Below, piece by piece: positions 8,752-17,583 of a stretch of 64,000 bases of DNA. The notes under the pieces are model-generated. The model worked only from the letters and a program-made list of their open reading frames with translations, was not told the origin of the DNA and did not search any database. How positions within the stretch are numbered: position 1 is the first letter of the stretch; every line of letters starts with the position of its first letter. The DNA is from Micromonospora lupini (GTDB taxonomy: Bacteria; Actinomycetota; Actinomycetes; Mycobacteriales; Micromonosporaceae), in contig NZ_JAPENL010000003.1 of NCBI RefSeq assembly GCF_026342015.1, forward strand, positions 930,001 through 994,000, written 5' to 3'. The position numbers were made by a program, and so were the translations under genes.

Positions 8752-10368
8752 GTGACAGAACCCCGCCAGCCCGGCGCCGACGTTCGCTCGCTCACCGACA
8801 CCCTGATCGCCCACGCGCAGAGCGCCGGTGGTCAGCTCACGTCGGCCCAGCTCGCGCGCACCGTCGAGACCGCCGAGGTGACTCCGGCCCAGGCCAAGAA
8901 GATCCTGCGGGCGCTCTCCGAGGCGGGAGTGACCGTAGTGGTGGACGGCTCGGCGAGCACCCGCCGCCGGGTCGCCGCGGCCCGCTCGACGACCCCCGCG
9001 TCCCGGGCCACCACCGCCAAGACCACCAAGAAGGCGGCCGCGCCCGCCCCGAAGCAGGCGCCCGCCTCCGACGAGGCGCCGTCGACCCCGGCTCCGCGCA
9101 AGGTGGCCGCTCGCAAGGCCGCCGGCGGCACCGCCGAGGTCGCCGCCGCCGGGGCCACCCCGGTCAAGGCGACCAAGTCCACCCGCGCCACCAAGGCGAC
9201 GGTGGCCGCGGCTGCCGGCGCCAAGCCGGTCAAGGCCGGCGGCAAGGCCAAGGGCGAGGGCGCCGAGGGTGAGATCGACCCCGAGGAGCTCGCCGCCGCC
9301 ATCGAGGACGTGGTGGTGGAGGAGCCGGCCGAGCTGGCCCAGGCCGCCGAGACCGACGCCGCCGCGTCGGCCACCGACAACGACTTCGAGTGGGACGACG
9401 AGGAGTCCGAGGCCCTCAAGCAGGCCCGGCGCGACGCCGAGCTGACCGCCTCCGCCGACTCCGTCCGCGCGTACCTGAAGCAGATCGGCAAGGTCCCGCT
9501 GCTCAACGCCGAGCAGGAGGTGGAGCTGGCCAAGCGGATCGAGGCCGGGCTCTACGCCGCCGAGCAGCTGCGCGCGGCCGACGAGGGCGACGAGAAGCTC
9601 GTCCGGGAGATGGTCCGCGACCTGGGCTGGATCTCCCGCGACGGCGAGCGCGCCAAGAACCACCTCCTCGAGGCGAACCTCCGTCTGGTCGTCTCCCTGG
9701 CCAAGCGGTACACGGGGCGTGGCATGGCCTTCCTGGACCTGATCCAGGAGGGCAACCTCGGCCTCATCCGCGCGGTGGAGAAGTTCGACTACACCAAGGG
9801 CTACAAGTTCTCCACGTACGCCACCTGGTGGATCCGGCAGGCGATCACCCGCGCCATGGCCGACCAGGCCCGCACGATCCGCATCCCGGTGCACATGGTC
9901 GAGGTCATCAACAAGCTCGGCCGCATACAGCGCGAGCTGCTCCAGGACCTGGGCCGCGAGCCCACGCCGGAGGAGCTGGCCAAGGAGATGGACATCACAC
10001 CGGAGAAGGTGCTGGAGATCCAGCAGTACGCCCGGGAGCCCATCTCGTTGGACCAGACCATCGGCGACGAGGGCGACAGCCAGCTCGGTGACTTCATCGA
10101 GGATTCCGAGGCTGTGGTCGCGGTCGACGCGGTCTCGTTCTCGCTCCTGCAGGACCAGCTCCAGCAGGTGCTGCAGACGCTCTCCGAGCGTGAGGCGGGT
10201 GTGGTACGTCTGCGTTTCGGCCTGACCGACGGTCAGCCGCGGACGCTCGACGAGATCGGTCAGGTCTACGGGGTGACCCGGGAGCGGATCCGGCAGATCG
10301 AGTCCAAGACGATGTCCAAGCTGCGTCACCCGTCCCGCTCGCAGGTCCTCCGGGATTACCTGGACTGA
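8752..10368 (+). CDS. sigA: primary RNA polymerase sigma factor (SigA/HrdB)
   Basis: The housekeeping sigma-70 factor, 538 aa. Residues about 1-65 form a small helical domain (TLIAHAQSAGGQLTSAQLA). They are followed by a long low-complexity Ala/Lys/Pro/Thr linker (about 70-190) and an acidic patch (WDDEESEALKQA). Regions 1.2 to 4.2 then follow. Region 2 has RYTGRGMAFLDLIQEGNLGL and YKFSTYATWWIRQAI. The helix-turn-helix of region 4.2 is near the end (VTRERIRQIESKTMSKLR). GTG at 8752 follows GGAAGG at 8741-8745; upstream sequence in frame is antisense to suhB. The Lys/Ala-rich linker is typical of HrdB-type factors. Confidence 0.97.
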   Translation: MTEPRQPGADVRSLTDTLIAHAQSAGGQLTSAQLARTVETAEVTPAQAKKILRALSEAGVTVVVDGSASTRRRVAAARSTTPASRATTAKTTKKAAAPAPKQAPASDEAPSTPAPRKVAARKAAGGTAEVAAAGATPVKATKSTRATKATVAAAAGAKPVKAGGKAKGEGAEGEIDPEELAAAIEDVVVEEPAELAQAAETDAAASATDNDFEWDDEESEALKQARRDAELTASADSVRAYLKQIGKVPLLNAEQEVELAKRIEAGLYAAEQLRAADEGDEKLVREMVRDLGWISRDGERAKNHLLEANLRLVVSLAKRYTGRGMAFLDLIQEGNLGLIRAVEKFDYTKGYKFSTYATWWIRQAITRAMADQARTIRIPVHMVEVINKLGRIQRELLQDLGREPTPEELAKEMDITPEKVLEIQQYAREPISLDQTIGDEGDSQLGDFIEDSEAVVAVDAVSFSLLQDQLQQVLQTLSEREAGVVRLRFGLTDGQPRTLDEIGQVYGVTRERIRQIESKTMSKLRHPSRSQVLRDYLD

Positions 10369-10400
10369 GCCGGTTTCGTCAACCGAACGTGTCGTTTTGG

Positions 10401-10425
10401 CCACCTGGTGTGCAACACCAGATGG
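10401..10425 (+). terminator. hairpin 3' of sigA
   Basis: CCACCTGGTGT (10401-10411) pairs with ACACCAGATGG (10415-10425), one mismatch, 3-nt loop, 33 bp after the sigA stop. Could be a terminator or attenuator; no T-run. Confidence 0.4.
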
Positions 10426-10613
10426 AGATCGTCCGGATGCACGAATGTGATCGTTGACGTGGCACCCTGGGTGCACGGCACACTGTCCCTGCCAGGTGTG
10501 ACCTCGGTCCCCCGCGGGCACACAGGGAAGGCAGCGCCTAGCAAGGGTGTTGCACGATAGGTGAGCAACGACCGAAGAGATTGTTCATCGGTGACGACCA
10601 GAGGAGGAAGGCG

Positions 10614-10847
10614 ATGAACTCGACCCTCACGCCGCCGCCCGAAACGGTGGCACCCCCAGCCGCCGATGAACGGTGCGACCGCTGCAATGCTGCCGGTAAG
10701 CTCCGGATCACTCTGGTGGGTGGGAGCGAGCTGGTGTTCTGCGGGCACCACGCGAACAAGTACGCGGAGGATCTCGTGAAGATCACCGAGCGGTTCGCGA
10801 CGGAGCCCGATTTCAGCTGGCGTGGCGCCGATCTGATGGCGAACTGA
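10614..10847 (+). CDS. small Cys/His metal-binding-like protein (DUF7455 type)
   Basis: A 77-aa protein with a zinc-ribbon-like arrangement: CDRC at residues 21-24 and FCGHH near residue 43. This type sits next to sigA in many actinobacteria. Function is unknown. ATG at 10614 follows a strong GAGGAGGAAGG ribosome site (10602-10612). A strong terminator follows, so it is monocistronic or the last gene of its unit. Confidence 0.88.
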   Translation: MNSTLTPPPETVAPPAADERCDRCNAAGKLRITLVGGSELVFCGHHANKYAEDLVKITERFATEPDFSWRGADLMAN

Positions 10848-10864
10848 GTCCGTAGACCGACATA

Positions 10865-10906
10865 GCCCGCCGGAGGCCCCCATGGGGGCCTCCGGCGGGC
10901 TTTTTC
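10865..10906 (+). terminator. strong intrinsic terminator
   Basis: Perfect 36-nt palindrome 10865-10900 (18-bp arms starting GCCCGCCGGAGG) followed by TTTTT at 10901-10905. The clearest rho-independent terminator in the window. Confidence 0.92.
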
Positions 10907-10981
10907 CTGTCTCTCCGCACCCGGTTGGTCCACTCGGGTTCCTGGAGACCGGAGCCAGGTAGCTGGGGTGGACCAACGGGG

Positions 10982-12781
10982 CTAGAGGGTCTGCACCGTC
11001 GCGATGCGTTCCTCGAGCTGCTCGATGGTGGCCTGGGCGCTCGGCGGGCCGCCGCAGAGCCGGCGCAGCTCGGCGTGGATCTTGCCGTGGGGTTGGCCGG
11101 TGCGATGGTGCCGGGCGGCCACCAGAGCGTTCAGTTGCCGCCGGAGCGCCACACGACGCTGAGCGGCGCTAATGGGTGCCGGAGGCGCCGCCGTGGCCGC
11201 AGCGGCCGGCTGAGCGGCCCCGTCGGCCGTACGGCGGCGTTGGGCGGCGAGCTGCGCCGCCTGGCGCTTGGTCAGCAGCAGCGAGACCTGGTCGGCGGTG
11301 AGCAGACCGGGCAGGCCGAGGTACTCCTCCTCCTCGGGGGTGCCGGCCTGGGCGGCGGTCCCGAACGACGCGCCGTCGAAGATCACCTGGTCCAGTTCGG
11401 CTGTCGCCGAGAGCGCCGCGAACCGCTTCTCCAACTCCCCGCTGGCCTGGTCGTCGCGCTGCGCCCGTTCCAGCAGGTCGTCGTCGAGGCCGTCGGAGTC
11501 CTTGGGCTTGCCGAGGACGTGGTCCCGCTCGTTCTCCATCTCGCTGGCCAGCCCGAGCAGGTGCGGCACGCTGGGCAGGAAGACCGAAGCGGTCTCGCCG
11601 GGGCGGCGGGCCCGCACGAACCGACCGATCGCCTGGGCGAAGTAGAGCGGGGTGCTGGCGCTTGTGGCGTAGACGCCGACGGCGAGCCGGGGGATGTCGA
11701 CCCCCTCGGACACCATCCGCACCGCGACCAGCCAACGCTGGTCGGACGCCGCGAACGTCGCGATCCGCGCGGACGCGCCCTGGTCGTCGGAGAGCACCAC
11801 GGCGGCCTTCTCGCCGGTCACCTGTTCGATGAGCTTGGCGTACGAGCGGGCGGTCTGCTGATCGGTGGCGATGATCAGACCACCCGCGTCGGGCATGCCC
11901 GCGTTGCGCAGCACGGTGAGGCGGGCGTCGGCGGCCCGCAGCACCTGCGGCATCCAGTCCCCGGCCGGGTCCAGGGCGGTACGCCACGCCTGCGCCACCA
12001 GGTCCTGGGTCATCGGCTCGCCGAGTCGGGCCGCCAACTCGTCCCCCGCGTTGGTGCGCCAGCGGGTCTCCCCGGAGTAGGCCAGGAAGAGCACCGGCCG
12101 GACCACGCCGTCGCGTAGGGCGTCGGCGTAGCCGTACACCGAGTCGGCGTGGGAGCGCAGCAGCCCGTCACCGCCCCGCTCGTAGGTGACGAACGGGATC
12201 GGGTTGTCGTCGGAGCGGAACGGCGTACCGGTGAGCATCAGCCGGCGTACGGCCGGCTCGAAGGCGTTCTTGACGCCGTCGCCCCAGGAGCGGGAGTCGC
12301 CGGCGTGGTGGATCTCGTCGAGGATGACCAGGGTGCGACGGGTCATGGTGCGCCGCCGGTGCACCTGCGGGGCCATTCCCACCTGGGCGTAGGTGACCAC
12401 CGCGCCGTGGAAGTCGGCCGCCGAGTGCACGTCGGCGTTGCGGAACGCGGCGTCGAGCTGGATGCCCACCCGGGCCGCGGCTTCGGCCCACTGGTTCTTC
12501 AGGTGCTCGGTGGGCGCGACAACGGTGACCGCCTCGACGGTGCCGTCGCCGAGCAGTTCGGCGGCGATCCGCAGGGCGAAGGTGGTCTTGCCGGCGCCCG
12601 GCGTGGCGACCGCGGTGAAGTCCTCGGTACGCCGGCGCAGGTACTCCACCAGGGCCTTGCGCTGCCAGGCACGTAGTGCCGGGAACGTCTCGAGCACCGG
12701 CGTCCGGGCTGCCACGCGAAAGCTCCTCTCCGACCGCACGAGGGCGGACACCGGGCGAGGGCCACGAGTACCGCCGCCCAT
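10982..12781 (-). CDS. DEAD/DEAH-box helicase
   Basis: A 599-aa superfamily 2 helicase. Walker A is TPGAGKTT (60-67), motif II is DEIHH (155-159), motif III is TGTP (184-187). Motif VI (IGRFVRARRPGE) lies near residue 400. The C-terminus (about 480-599) is Ala/Gln-rich and helical. I chose ATG at 12781 because GGAGG lies 7 bp upstream; further upstream codons lack a ribosome site. The substrate is unknown, but architecture suggests a DNA/RNA translocase of the XPB/ResIII-like group. Confidence 0.9.
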   Translation of the reverse strand: MGGGTRGPRPVSALVRSERSFRVAARTPVLETFPALRAWQRKALVEYLRRRTEDFTAVATPGAGKTTFALRIAAELLGDGTVEAVTVVAPTEHLKNQWAEAAARVGIQLDAAFRNADVHSAADFHGAVVTYAQVGMAPQVHRRRTMTRRTLVILDEIHHAGDSRSWGDGVKNAFEPAVRRLMLTGTPFRSDDNPIPFVTYERGGDGLLRSHADSVYGYADALRDGVVRPVLFLAYSGETRWRTNAGDELAARLGEPMTQDLVAQAWRTALDPAGDWMPQVLRAADARLTVLRNAGMPDAGGLIIATDQQTARSYAKLIEQVTGEKAAVVLSDDQGASARIATFAASDQRWLVAVRMVSEGVDIPRLAVGVYATSASTPLYFAQAIGRFVRARRPGETASVFLPSVPHLLGLASEMENERDHVLGKPKDSDGLDDDLLERAQRDDQASGELEKRFAALSATAELDQVIFDGASFGTAAQAGTPEEEEYLGLPGLLTADQVSLLLTKRQAAQLAAQRRRTADGAAQPAAAATAAPPAPISAAQRRVALRRQLNALVAARHHRTGQPHGKIHAELRRLCGGPPSAQATIEQLEERIATVQTL

Positions 12782-12941
12782 GAAAACGCCTCCGCGCAGA
12801 AGCTGCCGCGAAGGCCGACTCAGCATAACCAGCGCGGGCCCCTCGGCCCAGGCGACACCACGCCTGTCGCATCCGTCACCCGAGCAGAACGGGCCGCAAC
12901 GCGTCGACACGGCCACTCTCACCACGCCGGCACGGGCAGCC

Positions 12942-13604
12942 TCACCACTCCCGGTCGGTACGCGGATCGGCTCCGCTCGCCCGCGGTGGCCGCAGCGTCG
13001 CCACCGGCGCTGACCAGCGGCGGCGCAACGCGACGAGGCGCAGCCCGACCACCCCGACGGCGGCGGCGGTGAGCGGTGCCGGCCCGGTCTGGCCGGTGAC
13101 GTACAGCAACGCCACCACGATCGATCCGGCCAGGGCGGCCACCGCGTAGATCTCCCGGCGCAGCACCACCGGGATCTCGGCGGTCAGCAGGTCCCGGCCG
13201 AGCCCGCCGCCGATCGCCGTGAGCATGCCGATCAGGCAGGCGCCGACCGCCGGCACCCGGGCGTCGAGGGCCTTGAGCGTGCCGGTGACGGTGAACAGAC
13301 CAAGGCCCGCCGCGTCGAGCACCAGCACCGTGGTGCGTAGTCGGGCGAGCTGCGGGTGCAGCCAGAAGACGGCGAGCGCGGTGATCGCCGCGGTGGCGGC
13401 GTACCGCCAGTCGGCGAAGGCGAGCGGCGGCACCTCGTCGATGACCAGGTCGCGGAGGATCCCGCCGCCGAGCGCGGCCACGAAACCGACGAAGGCGACG
13501 CCGAACAGGTCGAGCCGTTTGGCCACCGCCGCCGAGGCGCCGGAGGCGGCGAAGACCGCCACCCCGGTCAGGTCGGCGAGGAGCAGGGCGGTGGAGGTGG
13601 TCAC
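12942..13604 (-). CDS. TRIC-type (YadS/UPF0126) membrane channel
   Basis: A 220-aa membrane protein with two tandem trimeric-intracellular-cation-channel repeats. Signatures are FAASGASAAVAKRLDLFGV plus GGGILRDL in the first repeat, and GTLKALDARV plus GGGLGRDLL in the second. Six to seven helices are expected. Prokaryotic members form cation channels. GTG at 13604. The C-terminal 25 residues are polar. Confidence 0.92.
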   Translation of the reverse strand: MTTSTALLLADLTGVAVFAASGASAAVAKRLDLFGVAFVGFVAALGGGILRDLVIDEVPPLAFADWRYAATAAITALAVFWLHPQLARLRTTVLVLDAAGLGLFTVTGTLKALDARVPAVGACLIGMLTAIGGGLGRDLLTAEIPVVLRREIYAVAALAGSIVVALLYVTGQTGPAPLTAAAVGVVGLRLVALRRRWSAPVATLRPPRASGADPRTDREW

Positions 13605-13644
13605 CGCCGCAGGCTACGTCGCCGGCCGGAGCGCCGGCCGGGGT

Positions 13645-13863
13645 TCACTCGCGGTACGAGTCGTAGATCTCCTTGCACTTGGGGCAGACCGGCGAGCCCG
13701 GCTTGGCAGCCTTGGTGACCGGGAAGGTCTCCCCGCAGAGCGCGACGACGAAGGTGCCCATGACGGCACTCTCGGCGATCTTCTCCTTGCGGACGTAGTG
13801 GAACATCTCGGGACCGGTGTCGGCGTCCTTCAGTTCCGGACGCTCGAGAACCTCTGTGCTCAC
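13645..13863 (-). CDS. DUF3039 small protein
   Basis: A 72-aa protein of the actinobacterial DUF3039 family: N-terminus STEVLERPELKDADTGPEM, then an ALCGE / CPKCKEIYD pair of cysteine motifs that suggests a zinc site. Function unknown. GTG at 13863 follows GGAGG. It is divergent from psuG with 88 bp between. Confidence 0.9.
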   Translation of the reverse strand: MSTEVLERPELKDADTGPEMFHYVRKEKIAESAVMGTFVVALCGETFPVTKAAKPGSPVCPKCKEIYDSYRE

Positions 13864-13951
13864 GTCTGCACCTCCAACCGTCAAGTTTGGCAGGTCATCA
13901 CGGCCGGGTCCACTTGAGCCCGGTCCGGGTACGACCCCGTACCGTGCCGGT

Positions 13952-14887
13952 GTGACTGACTTTCGCATCAGCTACGGCACCGAGGTGGCCGAAGCCCTGC
14001 GCGACGGCCGGCCGGTCGTCGCCCTGGAGAGCACCATCGTCTCGCACGGCCTGCCCCGTCCGCAGAACCTGCGGGTGGCCCGGGAGATCGAGCAGGCGGT
14101 CCGGGACGCCGGGGCGGTGCCGGCGACGATCGGCATGATCGGCGGGGAGCTGGTGGTCGGCCTGGACGACGCCCAGCTGACCCGACTGGCCACCGTCGAT
14201 GGCGTGACGAAGCTCTCGGTCCGCGACCTGGCCGTGGCGGCGGCGACCGGCGCGGACGGCGCCACCACCGTGGCGGCTACCAGCGCGGTGGCTGCCGCCG
14301 CCGGCATCGGGGTGTTCGCGACAGGCGGACTGGGCGGGGTGCACCGGGAGGCGGCGCACACCTTCGACGAGTCGGCGGATCTGGTCACCCTGGCCCAGAC
14401 CCCGATCACCGTGGTCTGCGCGGGGGTCAAGTCGATCCTCGACGTGGGCGCGACGCTGGAGCGCCTGGAGACCCTCGGGGTCGCCGTCATCGGCTACCGC
14501 ACCCGGCGGTTCCCCGGCTTCTACCTCACCGATGCGGGCTTCGACCTGGACTGGTCGGTGGACTCCCCGGAGCAGGTCGCCGCCGTGCTGGCCGCCCGGG
14601 ACGAGCACGCCGTGCACACCGGCGGCCTGCTCGTCGCCAACCCGCTGCCTGTCGACGAGCAGCTCGACCCGGAGCTGCACGACCGGACCCTCGCCGAGGG
14701 CCTGGCGCGGTTGGAGCGGGACGGGGTGACAGGCAAGGCGGTCACGCCGTACCTGCTGGCGCACTTCCACTCGGCCACCGAGGGCGCGAGCCTGGCGGTG
14801 AACGTCCGGATCATCCTGCGCAACGCCGACCTGGCCGCGCGCATCGCGGTCGCCGCGGTCGCCCGTACCTCCGCCGTCCCGGCATGA
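13952..14887 (+). CDS. psuG: pseudouridine-5'-phosphate glycosidase
   Basis: Splits pseudouridine 5'-phosphate into uracil and ribose 5-phosphate (C-C bond cleavage), the second step of pseudouridine salvage. 311 aa, normal length. Conserved active-site segments are ALESTIVSHG (E26), VTKLSVRD (K87), FATGGLGGVHR and CAGVKSILD (K160, the Schiff-base lysine by analogy with E. coli PsuG). GTG at 13952; the stop overlaps the start of the next gene by 4 bp (ATGA), so the pair is translationally coupled to a sugar kinase. Confidence 0.96.
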   Translation: MTDFRISYGTEVAEALRDGRPVVALESTIVSHGLPRPQNLRVAREIEQAVRDAGAVPATIGMIGGELVVGLDDAQLTRLATVDGVTKLSVRDLAVAAATGADGATTVAATSAVAAAAGIGVFATGGLGGVHREAAHTFDESADLVTLAQTPITVVCAGVKSILDVGATLERLETLGVAVIGYRTRRFPGFYLTDAGFDLDWSVDSPEQVAAVLAARDEHAVHTGGLLVANPLPVDEQLDPELHDRTLAEGLARLERDGVTGKAVTPYLLAHFHSATEGASLAVNVRIILRNADLAARIAVAAVARTSAVPA

Positions 14888-15783
14888 CCCCTCCGGCCCG
14901 CGTGGTCGTCGTCGGGGACGTGATCACCGACGTGGTCGCGGTGCTGTCCGGGCCGCTCGCCACCGGTTCGGACACCGGGGCCGAGATCAGTCTCGGCGGC
15001 GGCGGCCAGGCGGCCAACACCGCCGCCTGGATCGCCGCCCAGGGGGTCGCCGTCACGCTCGTGGGCGCGGTCGGCGACGACGACGCCGGGCGCGACCGGG
15101 TGGCCGAGCTGGACCGCGCGGGCGTGGACTGCGCCGTCGAGCGGGTGGTGGACGCCCCGACCGGCACGGTGATCGTGCTGGCCTCCGACGGGGAGCGGAC
15201 CATGGTCACGTCGCGGGGCGCGAACCTCGCGTTGAGCGCCGAGCACGTGGAGAAGGCCCTCACGGCGGTGCCCGACGCGGGGCATCTGCACCTGTCCGCG
15301 TACACCCTGTTGGACGCCGGGTCGCGCGGCGCGGGGTTGCGGGCGCTGGCCGCCGCCCGCGAGCGCGGGCTCACCACAAGCGTCGACGCGGCGTCCGCGG
15401 CGCCGCTGCGGCGGGTCGGCGCGCGGACCTTCCTGGGTTGGGTACGCGATGTCGACCTGCTGCTGGTCAACGCGGACGAGGCCACGGTGCTGGCCGGCGG
15501 GTTGGACCCGGCGGCGCAGGGGCGGGCGCTGTCGGCGACGGCCCGGCGGGTGGTGGTCAAACGTGGCGCGGCGGGAGCCGTCTGGGTGGACCGCACCACA
15601 CCTGTCTGCGCGGCCGTGGCCCGCCGGGTGGCGGTGGTGGACGTCACGGGCGCGGGCGACGCCTTCGCGGCGGGTCTGCTCACCGCGTGGCTCGCGGGCG
15701 CCAGCCCGACCGCGGCACTGGGCCGCGCCACCGACCTGGGCGCGTTGGCCGTCTCCACAGCCGGCGCGCGGCCACAGCCATAA
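14884..15783 (+). CDS. PfkB-family kinase, probable pseudouridine kinase
   Basis: A 299-aa ribokinase-type enzyme. The N-terminal glycine-rich sugar-binding motif is GGGGQAANTAAW (about 39-50). The C-terminal signature DVTGAGDAFAAG (catalytic Asp) is near residue 257. Coupling to psuG by an ATGA overlap makes phosphorylation of pseudouridine its likely job (PsuK role, inference); other nucleoside or sugar substrates cannot be excluded from sequence alone. Confidence 0.88.
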   Translation: MTPPARVVVVGDVITDVVAVLSGPLATGSDTGAEISLGGGGQAANTAAWIAAQGVAVTLVGAVGDDDAGRDRVAELDRAGVDCAVERVVDAPTGTVIVLASDGERTMVTSRGANLALSAEHVEKALTAVPDAGHLHLSAYTLLDAGSRGAGLRALAAARERGLTTSVDAASAAPLRRVGARTFLGWVRDVDLLLVNADEATVLAGGLDPAAQGRALSATARRVVVKRGAAGAVWVDRTTPVCAAVARRVAVVDVTGAGDAFAAGLLTAWLAGASPTAALGRATDLGALAVSTAGARPQP

Positions 15784-15787
15784 CGCC

Positions 15788-15846
15788 CACTGCCACGTGC
15801 GGCAGTGACTGTCGAGCCCTGGCCCGCTCGCGGGTCAGGGCTCGAC
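15788..15846. terminator. double hairpin between kinase and DUF3099 gene
   Basis: Hairpin 1: CACTGCC (15788-15794) with GGCAGTG (15801-15807). Hairpin 2: GTCGAGCCCTG (15811-15821) with CAGGGCTCGAC (15836-15846). They separate convergent genes; the second overlaps the last codons of DUF3099. Confidence 0.55.
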
Positions 15847-16194
15847 GTCGATGACCTTGTGTGGGCGTTCCTCGGCGGTGAGACTCATCGGTGGGGTCTC
15901 GTCCTGCCGCCGGGGATGGAACCGATTGGCCAGCCGGTGCTCCTCCTTGGGCGGCCGGTCGTTGGCCAGCAGCACGGCCAGCCACGGAATGAGCACCATG
16001 CCGAGGGCGCACAGCGGCAGCCAGACCCAGAGCAGTGGGGCGTTCGCGCCGACCAGGATCGCGCCGACGATGATGCAGGCCACCCGGATGCCCATCATGA
16101 GGACATAGCGACGCTGACGGCTGGTGAGCTGATCATTCTGGCTGCGCGAGGCATCGGTGATCAGAATCGGCTGGTACGCCTGACGTTTCACCAT
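15835..16194 (-). CDS. DUF3099 membrane protein
   Basis: A 119-aa protein with two adjacent transmembrane helices (IRVACIIVGAILVGA and LWVWLPLCALGMVLIPWL) and a basic hydrophilic C-terminal tail, matching DUF3099. ATG at 16194 (MVKRQAYQP) is chosen because GAGGAGG precedes it; an earlier ATG lacks one. Function unknown. Confidence 0.88.
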   Translation of the reverse strand: MVKRQAYQPILITDASRSQNDQLTSRQRRYVLMMGIRVACIIVGAILVGANAPLLWVWLPLCALGMVLIPWLAVLLANDRPPKEEHRLANRFHPRRQDETPPMSLTAEERPHKVIDVEP

Positions 16195-16297
16195 GGACCT
16201 CCTCGAGGGGATTACGCCCCATCCTGTCACCACGGAGGCGTGATCAGCGAAAATTGACCAGCCCGGCGCGTGTTACGCGCGTGGTACGCTGCCGGAC

Positions 16298-16585
16298 GTG
16301 GGCAGCAGGTTCAGCTTCACCGACGAGGCGTTGGCCAACCTGAGGGTCTACGACGTCACACCCGGGGAAGTCTGGGAGGCGCTGCACAGCGCGCGACGGG
16401 TCATCCGTCACCTGGGTGACGACGTGATGGTGGTCTACGCCGCCGCCCGGCGGGGCCGCCGCCTGGCGGTGCTGCTCGCCGAGGCCGACGGCACCGACAA
16501 CGACTGGGACATCCTCTCCGCCCGCGAGCTGAGCGACGTCGAGTCGAAGCGCTACGACGAGGCCGTGCGGAGAGATCGCCGATGA
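16298..16585 (+). CDS. BrnT-like toxin candidate
   Basis: A 95-aa protein. The C-terminal DWDILSARELSDVESKRYDEA resembles the BrnT toxin motif (IxSAR...E...Y), and the core has a compact alpha/beta composition like RelE/BrnT ribonucleases. It starts at GTG 16298 without an obvious ribosome site; transcription may be near-leaderless. It is followed at 14 bp by a ribbon-helix-helix gene, the usual toxin-antitoxin order for BrnT/BrnA. Assignment is by motif and context only. Confidence 0.65.
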   Translation: MGSRFSFTDEALANLRVYDVTPGEVWEALHSARRVIRHLGDDVMVVYAAARRGRRLAVLLAEADGTDNDWDILSARELSDVESKRYDEAVRRDRR

Positions 16586-16598
16586 GGAGGCCGTGACG

Positions 16599-16910
16599 AT
16601 GCACCGTAACGACGCGACCAAGCAGTTCCACAGCGGCGACGACCGGCTCGCCGACCTGATCGACGACAGCCCGGGGGTGGACCTGCCGACCCCCGACACG
16701 GACGTGCCGATGGTGAGCCGATCGGTGCGACTGCCGCTGGAGACCTACGAGCGGGTCCGCGCCGCCGCCGACGCCCGGGGCATCGGGGTCACCACGCTGA
16801 TGCGGCAGTGGATCGAGGCCGGCCTCGCCGACCTGGACGACTCCGCCACCGTCTCCCTCGCCGACGTCCGGCGGGCGCTGGCGTCGCTGGCCCACCCGAC
16901 CGCCGCCTGA
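16599..16910 (+). CDS. ribbon-helix-helix antitoxin-like protein
   Basis: A 103-aa protein. The C-terminal half carries a CopG/RHH-type DNA-binding fold (SRSVRLPLETYERVRAAA then GIGVTTLMRQWIEAGL). The N-terminal 40 residues are acidic and probably the toxin-binding part. ATG at 16599 lies 8 bp after GAGGAGG (16584-16590); the GTG at 16593 is too close to it. Partner of the preceding BrnT-like gene, expected to autorepress the pair (inference). Confidence 0.7.
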   Translation: MHRNDATKQFHSGDDRLADLIDDSPGVDLPTPDTDVPMVSRSVRLPLETYERVRAAADARGIGVTTLMRQWIEAGLADLDDSATVSLADVRRALASLAHPTAA

Positions 16911-16913
16911 GCG

Positions 16914-17489
16914 TCAGCCCTCCGCGGCCTTCGCCGCCGCCTTCACCTGCTGCTTGTGCTCCCGCACCCGCCGCAGCGAGTCGGCGTCGGTGACGTCCGC
17001 CACCGACCGGTACGCGCCGGGATCGCCGTACCCGCCGGCCGCCGTCCGCCAGTCCTGCGGGGTCACCCCGAACCGCTTGCCGAGCAGCGCCACGAAGATC
17101 TGCGCCTTCTGCTTGCCGAAGCCGGGCAGCCCGGCGACCCGCCGCAGCAACTCCGGCCCGTCGGTGACGTCTGCCCAAAGCAGCGCGGCGTCGCCGTCGT
17201 AGCGCTCCACGAGCACCTGACAGACCTCCTGCACCCGGGCCGCCATCGCCTTCGGGAACCGGTGCAGCGCGGGCGGGGTGGCGAAGAGCGCGACCAGGGC
17301 CTCCGGGTCGTAGCCGGCCAGCTCCGCCGCGTCCAGGTCGCGACCGAGCCGCTGTGTGAGGACGTACGGCGAGGAGAACGCCTTCTCCATCGGCACCTGC
17401 TGATCAAGGGTCATGCCGACAAGCAGGGCCAGTGGGCTGCGCTCCAGCAGCCGGTTGGCCTCCGGGTCGATGGGCAGGACGAGCGTCAT
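16914..17489 (-). CDS. HhH-GPD-type base-excision DNA repair protein
   Basis: A 191-aa member of the endonuclease III superfamily. LALLVGMTLDQQVPMEKAF (residues about 20-38) is the start of the HhH-GPD fold. The helix-hairpin-helix is AGLPGFGKQKAQIFVALLG, followed at a distance by the catalytic-type DxxT region (DPGAYRSVADVTD). No C-terminal Fe-S cysteines are present. It probably excises damaged bases; specificity unknown. ATG at 17489; an in-frame ATG at 17498 is an alternative. Confidence 0.88.
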   Translation of the reverse strand: MTLVLPIDPEANRLLERSPLALLVGMTLDQQVPMEKAFSSPYVLTQRLGRDLDAAELAGYDPEALVALFATPPALHRFPKAMAARVQEVCQVLVERYDGDAALLWADVTDGPELLRRVAGLPGFGKQKAQIFVALLGKRFGVTPQDWRTAAGGYGDPGAYRSVADVTDADSLRRVREHKQQVKAAAKAAEG

Positions 17490-17583
17490 GCCTGCCATCT
17501 TGCCTGGCGCGCGGATCCGGGCCGGCACCGACGCTCCGGCGGGTGCTGCCGACGCGGAACGGCACGAAAGGCAGGATGAGGGC

